Below, piece by piece: positions 33,401 through 41,779 of a DNA stretch of 64,000 nucleotides (the first letter of the stretch is position 1; each line of letters begins with the position of its first letter). A program made the position numbers and the translations under genes. The stretch spans positions 1-64,000 of the forward strand of contig JBJXFB010000090.1 in NCBI GenBank assembly GCA_046155895.1. Direction: 5' to 3'. This stretch comes from DASYPQ01 sp046155895 (GTDB lineage Bacteria; Planctomycetota; UBA1135; GCA-002686595). The notes under the pieces were generated by a model that ran no database searches, was not told the DNA's origin, and worked only from the letters and a program-made list of their open reading frames with translations.

Positions 33401-34672
33401 CTACAGCCACCCGATCGCGCCCGCGGCGGCTCCCGCCACCGCCATCCCGCCGAGCCCCAGCGCCACCTCCCGGCGGAAGCTCCCGCGGCCGATCGCGGCG
33501 CCGATCCCGAGCTTCACGACCGTGTTCGTGACCATCGCGACGATCACCGCCGTCGCCGGGCTCCGCCAATCCGTCGATCCCGGTCCTCCGCGCACGAACG
33601 CGATCGAGACGGCGTCGACGTCCACCATCGACGACAGGGCCGCGATCGGGAGCGTCCCGCTCTCGCCGAACGTCTCGCGGCCGTAGCGGACCGCGAGCAG
33701 CGTCAGCGCGAAGATCGCTCCGAACACCAGCGTCGACCGCAGCGAGAAGGGGTTGCGGATGCTCGTTCGTTCCTCGGACTTCCGGCCGCGCACGCCGTCG
33801 CGGCTGCGCGAGATCCACCACGCGGCGGCGGCGCCGCACAGCGCCATCGCGATCACGGCGGGCAGGAGCCGCGGCAGGATCCCGGCACCGATCACCGCGG
33901 ACAGGATCGCGACACGCACGCACATCACGGACCCGGCCAGCACCACGGCCGCGGCCGGCGCCGACGAATGGGCAGGGTCGGCCCGCGCGCGATGCGACAT
34001 CGCGACCGTGACCGCCGTGCTCGAGGCGATCGCGCCGAGCACGGCCGTCGCGAGCAGCCCCGCGCGCTCTCCGAGGATGCGCTCGGCGACGAACCCGGCG
34101 AACGACACGGTCGCGACGAGCACGACGATGAGCCAGATCCGGTACGGGTTGAGCTCCTCCCAAGGCCCGAACCCCTTGTCCGGCAAGAGCGGCAGCACGA
34201 TCGCGGAGATCACGGCCAGCTCGAGCGTCGCCCAGATCTCCTCCTCGCTGATCGCTCGCGAGAGGGCCTGCAACCGCGGCTTGGCGACCAGGAGCACCGC
34301 GACGGCGATGCCGCCCGCGACGGCGACCTGGAACTGGCCGGCGCCCGCGACCGCTCCGAGCAGGTAGGTCGTGAGCACCGAGATCTCCGTCGTGGCGCCG
34401 AGATGCCCGGAGGCGGAGCTGCGCGCGTAGGCGATCGCGGTGATGCCGGCCACCGCGACGAAGGTCGCAACGAGGAGGAAGTACCCCGCGACGTCGATGA
34501 GCAGGATCGAGAGCGCGCCCGAGAGCGCGACCAGCGGCAACGTGCGGATTCCCGCGACCAGGCCCTCGCCCTTGCGCAGCTCGGCTCTCTCGCGGTCGAG
34601 CCCCACGAGGAGCCCGATCCCGAGGGCGACGGCGAGGCGTTGCAGGCTCTCGAGGGGATCCAAGCCACCCAT
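33401..34672 (-). CDS. MgtC/SapB-DUF4010 membrane protein
   Basis: 423 residues. The N-terminal MgtC/SapB domain (about 10-140) shows RLAVALGIGLLVGLDRER and IRTLPLVALSGALS. The DUF4010 domain (about 170-400) carries more helices, for about 12 in total. The family is linked to magnesium or acid homeostasis and its mechanism is unresolved. It sits between glycogen genes and 15 bp after the GH57 gene, so it should be co-transcribed with them. A link between glycogen turnover and ion balance is inferred from position only. Confidence 0.85.
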   Translation of the reverse strand: MGGLDPLESLQRLAVALGIGLLVGLDRERAELRKGEGLVAGIRTLPLVALSGALSILLIDVAGYFLLVATFVAVAGITAIAYARSSASGHLGATTEISVLTTYLLGAVAGAGQFQVAVAGGIAVAVLLVAKPRLQALSRAISEEEIWATLELAVISAIVLPLLPDKGFGPWEELNPYRIWLIVVLVATVSFAGFVAERILGERAGLLATAVLGAIASSTAVTVAMSHRARADPAHSSAPAAAVVLAGSVMCVRVAILSAVIGAGILPRLLPAVIAMALCGAAAAWWISRSRDGVRGRKSEERTSIRNPFSLRSTLVFGAIFALTLLAVRYGRETFGESGTLPIAALSSMVDVDAVSIAFVRGGPGSTDWRSPATAVIVAMVTNTVVKLGIGAAIGRGSFRREVALGLGGMAVAGAAAGAIGWL

Positions 34673-34687
34673 GCTACGGCCGGTCGG

Positions 34688-35905
34688 TCAGCGGACGGTC
34701 GTCTGAGGGGCTGCAGCCATCTCCGCCCTCCGCGCCAGATCGTCGAGCACGTTCATGAACGCGATGAACGCGTCGTGCGGGCTCGCGTAGGGGCTGAAGT
34801 ACTTGTGCACGTCCCCGTCGGAGAACCACTTCGTGCACATGTAGTAGAGGTGGTCCGACGTCGAGAGCTTCCGCCAGTGGTCGAGAACCTCGCTCGCCCC
34901 CGCCTCCGCCGCCTTCATCACCGCCGGCCGCAGCGCGTAGAACGCCTCGTTCGCGGCAAGCTGCATCGCGTTCCCGAGCCAAGCCGTCAGGTCGCGCTCG
35001 ACGTCCGCCCAGGACACCGGGTGCGGGATCGACAGGCGCGCCACCGGATCGCGCTCCTCCGCGACCTCCGACGGCGTCCGGAACCGGAACCGCGCGTCCT
35101 TCAGGATCTCGCGCGGCATGTGCTCCATGAACGCGAAGATCCCCGTCTCCGTCCACTGGTGCTCGCCGAAGGTCTCGTAGTCCATGAAGAGCCCGATCAC
35201 CGTGTCCTGCTTCGGCACGCCGTGCACCCAGCGCGCGAACTTGTCCGCGGTCAGCGGCCATTCCTCCCACCCGCGGTTGCTGAAGCGGAACGCGATGTCG
35301 TCCGACAGCTTGTACGAGCGCAGGAGGATCTTGATCGACTCGCAGCCATCCGGCCGGTACACGCGGTGCGGGCTCCGCCAGCCGAGCAGGTGATCCGCGC
35401 CTTCGCCCAGGATCACCTGGAACCCCATCTCCTCCGCCATCCGCGCGATCTTCTCGTCGACGACGAGCTCCGTGTTGCGGAACGCCGTCGGACGCCGGCC
35501 GAAGAGCTTCTCGACCTTGTCCGCCTGCTTCTTCACCTGCGCCTTGAACTCGTCGGGATCGAAGAGACTGCACAGGGAGTGCTGCGACGTTTCCGCCAGG
35601 AACTCGACCGCGCCCGTCCGCGCGAGCTTCACGAAGCTCTCGAGCGCCTCGGGCGCCCAGCGCTCCATCTGTTCGATCGCCGTGCCCGACACGGAGTACG
35701 CGCACCGGAACCGCCCGTCCGTTTCCTCGATCTGCCGCAGAATCACCGCGTTCATCGGCAGGTAGCACTTCTCCGCGACCCGCCGCACGATCCGGGCGTT
35801 CTCGACGTCGTCGAAGTAGTGGTCCGACCTCCCGATGTCGAAGAACGTGTACCGCCGCAGCCGGAAGGGCTGGTGCACCTGGAAGTAGAAGACGAGGTCC
35901 GTCAC
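34688..35905 (-). CDS. GH57 glycoside hydrolase (alpha-amylase-like)
   Basis: 405 residues. GH57 motifs are present: YFQVHQPFRL at the N terminus, FLAETSQHSLCSLF, FRNTELVVDE with the nucleophile Glu (near 165), and GLFMDYETFGEHQW with the acid/base Asp (near 240). The family hydrolyses or transfers alpha-1,4-glucan. The protein is shorter than thermococcal 4-alpha-glucanotransferases and matches bacterial intracellular alpha-amylases. The GTG start overlaps the stop of the GT4 gene (GTGA). No signal peptide is seen, so it acts on cytoplasmic glycogen together with its neighbours. Confidence 0.88.
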   Translation of the reverse strand: MTDLVFYFQVHQPFRLRRYTFFDIGRSDHYFDDVENARIVRRVAEKCYLPMNAVILRQIEETDGRFRCAYSVSGTAIEQMERWAPEALESFVKLARTGAVEFLAETSQHSLCSLFDPDEFKAQVKKQADKVEKLFGRRPTAFRNTELVVDEKIARMAEEMGFQVILGEGADHLLGWRSPHRVYRPDGCESIKILLRSYKLSDDIAFRFSNRGWEEWPLTADKFARWVHGVPKQDTVIGLFMDYETFGEHQWTETGIFAFMEHMPREILKDARFRFRTPSEVAEERDPVARLSIPHPVSWADVERDLTAWLGNAMQLAANEAFYALRPAVMKAAEAGASEVLDHWRKLSTSDHLYYMCTKWFSDGDVHKYFSPYASPHDAFIAFMNVLDDLARRAEMAAAPQTTVR

Positions 35906-37338
35906 GCCGCGAGCTCCCGGTAGACCTCGAGAAGCCGAGCGGCAGGGTGCTCCCAGCGCATCCCGCGTATCTCGTCGCGCCCTTCGGCCGTCAGCTGCTC
36001 CACGAGCGCAGGGTAGCGCAGCAACGCCAGGATCTTGTTCGCGATGTCGTCGACGTCCCAGAAGTCGACCTTGAGCGCGTTGCGCAGCACTTCCGACACG
36101 CCGCTCTGCCGCGAAACGATCACGGGCGTGTCGAGCGCCATCGCCTCGAGCGGCGTGATCCCGAACGGCTCCGAAACGGAGGGCATCACGTAGATGTCCG
36201 CCATCGCGTACATGCGCTCGACGTCCTCGCCCTTCAGGAACCCCGTGAAGTGCACGTGACGCGCCAGCCCTAGCTGCGCCGCGCGCTCGATCATCACGGG
36301 CAACATGTCGCCGCTGCCGCTCATCACGAACTTCACCCGCGGCTCGAGCTTCACGACGCGTGCAGCGGCCGCCAGGAAGTAGTCGGGCCCCTTCTGGAAG
36401 GTCACGCGCCCGAGGAACAGCACGATCGGCTCGGGAATCGTCTTCTCCACGTGGAGGAGGTCGACCTGCTGCTTCTGCGTGACGGCGTTGTGGACGACGC
36501 GGAGCTTCTCGGGATCGACGAGGTAGCGCTTCTTCAGCACGCCCGCCGTGTAGTGGCTCACGCACACCACGAGATCGGCCGCTTGGAGGCCGAGCTGCTC
36601 GATGTCGCGCACCCGCGCGTTGACGTTTTCGCCGCTCCGGTCGTATTCGCAGGCGTGCACGTGGAAGACGAGCGGTTTGCCCGACGCGCGCGACGCGGCC
36701 AGGCCAGCGGGAAGCGTCATCCAGTCGTGGCAGTGGACGACGTCGAACGCGTGCCCGCGCGCCACCTGCGCCGCGACCACCGCGAAACGGGCGACTTCGG
36801 CCATCAAGGTCGGTCCGTAGCCCCCGAAGAAGGGCAGCTTCCGGCTCTGGAGGAGCTTCTGGACGATCTCCTCTCCCCCGTCGCGGGTCCCGGAGACCCG
36901 GAGCACCTCCTCGAGCGCCGCGAGCGCCTCCGCGCGCGGCGTGGAGCCCGACTCCTCGAGCCGCTCCAGGCGTTCCAGGTACTCGAGGTCCGTGATGTAG
37001 GGCGTGAGCGGGCTCTCGATGGCGAGGGTCTGGACCAAATCGCGGATATGAGCCCAAGCCTCGTCGACGATCTCCGTGCGGCCTTCGCGCAGCCGCTTCG
37101 ACGTCCGCGTCAGCCCGGCGGAGTTTCGGACGGTCTCGCGGAGCTCGCCGAGCACGCTGACCTCATTGGCGCCGATCACGGACGCGAAGCGCTGGTCCTC
37201 GTCGCCGAAGGCGCGCGGCACGACGAAGAGCACCTCGACGCCGTGCTGCGCGAGGCCGCGCGTCAGTCCGTGGCAGGCCGTGCCGAGACCGCCCGAGATG
37301 TGCGGGGGAAACTCCCAGCCGAACATCAGGACCTTCAT
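35902..37338 (-). CDS. GT4-family glycogen synthase-like glycosyltransferase
   Basis: 478 residues. The N-terminal GT5/GT4 start KVLMFGWEFPPHISGGLGTA is typical of archaeal and bacterial glycogen-synthase-like enzymes. DVVHCHDWMTLPAG lies near 200, then VLFLGRVTFQKGPDYFL opens the second Rossmann domain. The E-x7-E motif is SEPFGITPLEA. It probably transfers glucose from a nucleotide sugar to alpha-glucan. Together with the synthase half of the fusion enzyme, the operon encodes two potential glucan synthases. It overlaps both neighbours by 4 nt, a sign of strict co-translation. Confidence 0.88.
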   Translation of the reverse strand: MKVLMFGWEFPPHISGGLGTACHGLTRGLAQHGVEVLFVVPRAFGDEDQRFASVIGANEVSVLGELRETVRNSAGLTRTSKRLREGRTEIVDEAWAHIRDLVQTLAIESPLTPYITDLEYLERLERLEESGSTPRAEALAALEEVLRVSGTRDGGEEIVQKLLQSRKLPFFGGYGPTLMAEVARFAVVAAQVARGHAFDVVHCHDWMTLPAGLAASRASGKPLVFHVHACEYDRSGENVNARVRDIEQLGLQAADLVVCVSHYTAGVLKKRYLVDPEKLRVVHNAVTQKQQVDLLHVEKTIPEPIVLFLGRVTFQKGPDYFLAAAARVVKLEPRVKFVMSGSGDMLPVMIERAAQLGLARHVHFTGFLKGEDVERMYAMADIYVMPSVSEPFGITPLEAMALDTPVIVSRQSGVSEVLRNALKVDFWDVDDIANKILALLRYPALVEQLTAEGRDEIRGMRWEHPAARLLEVYRELAA

Positions 37339-39368
37339 GCGCCGCTCCCCGCGCTCGCCGCTCCGTCGACGAGGCTCCATGCGCGCAGGATCTCCGCCGT
37401 GTTCCACGCCTGCGCGATCGTCCCGCCCGGATGGTGCGGAGGATCGCCGTCGAATACCTCGGACACGTGCAGGAGCCCGGCCGATTCCATCTGTCCGTCG
37501 AAGCCGCGCAGGATCTCCCGGACGTGCTCCAGCCGCCGTTCCTCGCGCCCGCGCGCGCGCAGGTAGGCCTCGCAGTGGAACCCGACGAGCCAAGGCCACG
37601 CGGTCCCCTGGTGGTAGGCCTGGTCGCGTTCCTCGGGACCGCCCTGGAAATGCCCCTGGTACCGCGGATCCCGCGGTTCGAGCGTGCGCAAGGCGCACGG
37701 GACGAGGAGCTGCGTCTCCGCGGCGAAGACGACGAGCTCGCGCTGCTCGCGCGAGAGCGGGCTCCACTCGAGCGCGGCCGCGATCACCATGTTCGGACGG
37801 ATCGCGCGCGATACGTGATCCTCCTTCCACGCGTCCGCGAGGTAGCCCTCGGGGAGCCAGAACCGTTCGAGGAAAGTCCGGCCCGCGAGCTCCTTCTTCC
37901 TCGCCCACTCGCCCGCGAGCGCGCCGCGGCCCGATCGCGCCTGGATGTCCTCGAGGTAGGCGAGCAGGAAGTACCACAGCGCCTCGATCTCGACCGCGCA
38001 CCCGTCGCGCGGCGTCACCGGACCCGCGGAGGTCCGCGCGTCCATCCACGTCACGTTCCGGGTCGGACTGCCCGCGCGGACGAGTCCGCCCTCGTCGACG
38101 GAGATATCGAGGTCCGTGCCCGCCGCGTAGCTCGTCGCGATCTCGGTCAAGGCCGGGAGGAACCGCTGAGCGACGTCGTTGCGGGGACCGCTCGCGAGCT
38201 CGAGGAGGCGCACGGCGCGCGCGAACCACAGGCTCGCGTCGACGGAGCCGTAGTCGCTGTCGCCGGCGGACGAGCCGAAGACGTTGGGCAGGAGGCCGCG
38301 GCGCAGGTACGGGAGGACGCCTTCGAGCGCCTCGCGGCATTCCTTCGTCCTGCCGCGCGCGAGGAGCAGTCCGGGGAGCGAGATGAACGCGTCCCTCCCC
38401 CATTCGCCGAACCAGGGGAAGCCGGCCAGGACCGAGAGGCGTCCGTCGCGCGCGCGGAAGACGAAATCATCCGCGACGAGGCGCGCGGCCGAGCGCGAGC
38501 GCACCGGATCGTCCGGGAGCTGCTGCAACTGCGCGCGACGCAGCGCCGTCTCGCGCTCCCAGAGCCCGAGCGGGAGGTCGACCGGATCGTCGATCGAAGC
38601 GGCGACGACGATCTCGACGCCGCTCTCGAGCGGGATCTTGAGCTCGCCGGGCGAGAACTGGTCCTCGTGGCCGTCGTAGCCGCGCGCGAGGTCGGCGGTG
38701 TACTCGATCCGCCGGTACCAGACCGGATCGGCCGAGAAGCGCGGCGCCGCGCCGCCGACGGTGACGTGGATCGGCGGGAGCGAGGCGTAGGGGCGGCAGC
38801 GGATGCCGTCCTGGATGCGCACGGTCCCCGGATCGAGAGCCAGGTTCTCGAAGGTGAGTGCGTCGGCCGGGCGGAACGCGAGCAGCGGCCGCAGCGCCAG
38901 CTCGACCTGGTGGCGCTGGCCGCTGACGCGGTAGCGGACGAGGACCGCGCGGCGGCTCTTCGCCATGAGCACGTCGCGCTCGATCCTCGCGCTGCCGAAC
39001 AGATAGAGGAAGGACGGCCAGGGACGCAGCTCGAAGCTCTCGATCGTCTTGTGGCCGTGCGGCGACCACGATCCGGGATAGCGCGCCATCGAGATCGGGA
39101 GCGATTTCCCGCCGCCTTGCAGGGTCTCCTCGAAGCGGGAGAGGAACACGTGGCGGGTTCCGAGGCCGCCCGCGGAGCCGGAGCCGCTGGCGGAGATCGG
39201 CGCGACGAGCAGTCCGTGCTGCCGGCGTGTCGGGCAGAGGAGCACGGTCGAGGACGCGTAGCCGCCGCGGCCGTCGGTCTCGAGCCACTCGCGCGTCATC
39301 GAGAGATCGAGATGGAGGAGGCTCTCGCGATCGAAGCGGAGCAGAGTGCGTTTCTCGGTCAACGGCAT
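37335..39368 (-). CDS. Amylo-alpha-1,6-glucosidase, glycogen debranching enzyme
   Basis: 677 residues. The N-terminal bacterial GDE domain begins with REWLETDGRGGYASSTV (about 35). The GH133-type catalytic C-terminal half has GFPWFGEWGRDAFISLPGLL (about 325) with the catalytic Asp, and YHQGTAWPWLVG (about 595). It removes alpha-1,6 branch residues in glycogen. It heads the glycogen operon and its stop overlaps the GT4 gene. The ATG was chosen because the family N terminus begins here. The upstream region is a 62-bp gap divergent from the CPBP protease gene. Confidence 0.9.
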   Translation of the reverse strand: MPLTEKRTLLRFDRESLLHLDLSMTREWLETDGRGGYASSTVLLCPTRRQHGLLVAPISASGSGSAGGLGTRHVFLSRFEETLQGGGKSLPISMARYPGSWSPHGHKTIESFELRPWPSFLYLFGSARIERDVLMAKSRRAVLVRYRVSGQRHQVELALRPLLAFRPADALTFENLALDPGTVRIQDGIRCRPYASLPPIHVTVGGAAPRFSADPVWYRRIEYTADLARGYDGHEDQFSPGELKIPLESGVEIVVAASIDDPVDLPLGLWERETALRRAQLQQLPDDPVRSRSAARLVADDFVFRARDGRLSVLAGFPWFGEWGRDAFISLPGLLLARGRTKECREALEGVLPYLRRGLLPNVFGSSAGDSDYGSVDASLWFARAVRLLELASGPRNDVAQRFLPALTEIATSYAAGTDLDISVDEGGLVRAGSPTRNVTWMDARTSAGPVTPRDGCAVEIEALWYFLLAYLEDIQARSGRGALAGEWARKKELAGRTFLERFWLPEGYLADAWKEDHVSRAIRPNMVIAAALEWSPLSREQRELVVFAAETQLLVPCALRTLEPRDPRYQGHFQGGPEERDQAYHQGTAWPWLVGFHCEAYLRARGREERRLEHVREILRGFDGQMESAGLLHVSEVFDGDPPHHPGGTIAQAWNTAEILRAWSLVDGAASAGSGA

Positions 39369-39430
39369 GGAAAGCGTCGAGAAGGGCGGGAAGTGTACGC
39401 GGGCTGGTACAAGATCGATCCCCAGATCCG

Positions 39431-40327
39431 ATGGACGAGCCCGCACCGCCGCCGACCCTGGCCGCCGCGCCGCCCGCCGCGAAGCCCCCGCTCTGGCCGT
39501 ACCTCCTCGCGCCGTTCATCGCCTTCGCCGCTTCGGCGTTCGCTGGCGGCATCGCGGTCACCGTCGTCGCCACCTTCTCGGATCCCGGCCTCTGGAAGGA
39601 CGACGCCGAGAAGAACCTGGGGCGATGGTACGAGGAGAACCAGACCGGATTCCCCGTGATCGCCGCCCTGCTCCTGACCGCGCAGGTCACGATCCTCGCG
39701 ACCACCCTCATCTTCGCCATGCTGGCGCGCGATCCTTCGGTGCGGCGCCTGGGTTTCGTGCGCTGGAAGGGCTCGGGCTGGACCGTCGCGTGGGCGGTCC
39801 TCGGCACGCTGGGCGTGCAGTTCCTGATCGATCTCGTCGCGGAGCCGCTGATCGACGAGCCGAGCGACTCCCTGAAGCTCCTGGCCCGGATGTTCCTCGA
39901 GCCGCAGGGGCTCGCAGCGGTCGGCGTCGGGTTCCTGATGAGCGTCCTGCCCGGGGTGTGCGAGGAGGCGCTCTACCGCGGCTACATGCAGCGCGGTCTG
40001 CTGCGCCGCTGGTCGCCGGTCGCCGCGATCGGCTTGACGAGCCTCTTCTTCGCGGCGATGCACATGGACGTGCAGCACTCGCTCGGGGTTCTGCCGCTCG
40101 GCGCGTGGTTAGGCTTCGTCGCGTGGAGGACGGGATCGGTGTGGCCGGCGGTGCTGTGCCACTTCGCGAACAATCTGGCGGCATTCGTCTTCCTGCGCCT
40201 GCAGGGAGATCTCGAGATTCTCGAGACGCCCGACGAGCCGGCCTTCTACGTCGTGGGAGCGGTCCTGGTCGCCTGCGGCCTCATGTCGGCCTTCCGCCTG
40301 ATGCGGACGAAGCCCGACGAGAGCTAG
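39431..40327 (+). CDS. CPBP-family intramembrane metalloprotease
   Basis: 298 residues with a Pro/Ala-rich cytoplasmic N terminus and about eight helices. The three CPBP/ABI motifs are present: CEEALYRGYMQ (near 177, EExxxR), FFAAMHMD (FxxxH) and CHFANN (near 243, HxxxN). These bind the catalytic metal inside the membrane, as in Rce1. The substrate is unknown. Its last bases hold the -10-like box of the FmdB gene, 9 bp away. Confidence 0.87.
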   Translation: MDEPAPPPTLAAAPPAAKPPLWPYLLAPFIAFAASAFAGGIAVTVVATFSDPGLWKDDAEKNLGRWYEENQTGFPVIAALLLTAQVTILATTLIFAMLARDPSVRRLGFVRWKGSGWTVAWAVLGTLGVQFLIDLVAEPLIDEPSDSLKLLARMFLEPQGLAAVGVGFLMSVLPGVCEEALYRGYMQRGLLRRWSPVAAIGLTSLFFAAMHMDVQHSLGVLPLGAWLGFVAWRTGSVWPAVLCHFANNLAAFVFLRLQGDLEILETPDEPAFYVVGAVLVACGLMSAFRLMRTKPDES

Positions 40328-40330
40328 AAT
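40325..40330 (+). promoter_or_regulatory. -10-like box of the FmdB-type gene
   Basis: TAGAAT overlaps the CPBP stop codon and ends 6 nt before the GTG of the zinc-ribbon gene. No Shine-Dalgarno sequence is present. If real, the transcript starts at the GTG. Confidence 0.4.
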
Positions 40331-40336
40331 CGTCCC

Positions 40337-40561
40337 GTGCCCGTCTACGAATACGTCTGCCGGCGCTGCGCGCACGAGTTCGAGGAACTCGTGATGGGCG
40401 GCGAGCGTCCAGCCTGCCCGGAATGCAGGAGCGGGGACCTCGAGAAGAAGTTCTCCCTCTTCGCGGCTGGCGGCGAAGCGGGCGCGCCGGAAGGCTCCTT
40501 CGGAGCCGGCTCGTGCGGGACTTGCGGAGATCCACGCGGCCCCGGAGCGTGCGCGCCGTGA
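40337..40561 (+). CDS. FmdB-type putative regulatory zinc-ribbon protein
   Basis: 74 residues. The N terminus PVYEYVCRRCAHEFEELV, followed by CPECRSGDLEKKFS, is the FmdB/Zn-ribbon_8 signature with two CxxC pairs. The tail has another Cys-Gly-Thr-Cys group. The role in the cell is not established for most members. The GTG start is fixed by the conserved MPxYEY beginning. Its TGA directly abuts the convergent aspartyl protease stop (TGATCA). Confidence 0.85.
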   Translation: MPVYEYVCRRCAHEFEELVMGGERPACPECRSGDLEKKFSLFAAGGEAGAPEGSFGAGSCGTCGDPRGPGACAP

Positions 40562-41779
40562 TCAGAGGCCCAGGAAGCGGACCGATGACACGACTCGCTC
40601 GATCGCGGCGCCATCGCGCTCGAGCGTGAGCGTCCGCGGCGTCCCGGGCTTCCCGCGCAGGAGCTCGATCACCGGACGGTGCGCGAGACCCTCGAGCGAT
40701 CGCCCGTCGAGCGCGCGCAGCAGATCCCCGACCTCCACGCCGTCGCAGACCGGTTTCCCTTCGACGAGCGCGAGCGCGTCGACGCGATGGGCGCCTTCCG
40801 CGGTTTCGCCCAGGACGAGCCCGATCCCGTCCAGGACCGTCGCGAAGTCCGCCGTGTTCGCTTGGAGGTAGGTCGTCCCACTCGCGTAGTCGATCTCCAC
40901 GCGGAAGTGCCGGAGCACGTTGCCGCCGATCGCGCCGACGATCGGATCCGTCATCATGCTCGACATCCACTTCTCGAAGGTGCCGTTCGGACGAGAGACC
41001 GCAGCGACTCCACGGAGCGAGTGAGGTCCCCAAGCCAGCTCGGGCACGCGCATCAGCAGCGCATCGGTCTCCATGGGTCCGCCGACCATGTTGGCCTCGG
41101 CGACGGCTCCAGTCATCGTCGGAAGATTCGCGTCGGCTGCCCGCCAACGTTCGAGCTCGGTGATCGAGATCATCGTGAACGAGGCGCCGGTGTCGAGCAG
41201 GAAGCCCTGCTTCGTGCCTCCCACGCCGATCTCGATGCGCGGGAATCCCGACTTGGATCCGATCGGCGATGGAACGGGCTCTCCGAGAGGCTTCATCGTG
41301 CCCGGGCGCCCCATCGTGAAGCGACCGCCAGGGTAATCGAAGACAACATGGTGGCGAGCGAGCACGTGCCCAGGGAGGAAACCCTCCGGCGTGCTGCCGT
41401 GCATGATCGACTCGCGGTCGAGCACCGCCGCGCAGCGTGCCCGTTCGAGATCGAGGGCGAAGCCGTCGATCTCGATGTGCGGCGTCTCCATCGGGGCGAA
41501 GCGCATGCCCTCCTCGGTCGCAGTCTCCTCGAGGCGAACGGAAAGCCCGAGTTCGCGTGCGACGGCCTCCGTGAGCATGAGCCCGCCGCCTCCCGTGTCG
41601 ACCAGGAAGCGCGTCGGCCGTTCGGTCCCGTCCTTCGCACGCAGCGTGAGCGTGACGACGGGACTCCCCATCTCCAGCGTCAAGGGAACGGTGCCGCACG
41701 TCGGACCGTGGGCGCGAGGCTCCGCGCACGAGGCGACGCAGGACAGGATCATCAAGGCCTGGATTCGCTGCTGATTCAT
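40562..41779 (-). CDS. Retropepsin-like aspartyl protease with PDZ domain, probable lipoprotein
   Basis: 405 residues. The N terminus IQALMILSCVASC resembles a lipobox with Cys near residue 18. Two aspartyl protease half-domains carry FLVDTGGGGLML (near 58) and FLLDTGASFTMI (near 195), so both catalytic Asp residues are within one chain. A PDZ domain forms the last about 90 residues (VCDGVEVGDLLRALDGRSLE). It is likely active in the envelope. The ATG overlaps the stop of the copper ATPase gene, which suggests a joint role in metal or envelope stress. That link is inference. Confidence 0.83.
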   Translation of the reverse strand: MNQQRIQALMILSCVASCAEPRAHGPTCGTVPLTLEMGSPVVTLTLRAKDGTERPTRFLVDTGGGGLMLTEAVARELGLSVRLEETATEEGMRFAPMETPHIEIDGFALDLERARCAAVLDRESIMHGSTPEGFLPGHVLARHHVVFDYPGGRFTMGRPGTMKPLGEPVPSPIGSKSGFPRIEIGVGGTKQGFLLDTGASFTMISITELERWRAADANLPTMTGAVAEANMVGGPMETDALLMRVPELAWGPHSLRGVAAVSRPNGTFEKWMSSMMTDPIVGAIGGNVLRHFRVEIDYASGTTYLQANTADFATVLDGIGLVLGETAEGAHRVDALALVEGKPVCDGVEVGDLLRALDGRSLEGLAHRPVIELLRGKPGTPRTLTLERDGAAIERVVSSVRFLGL

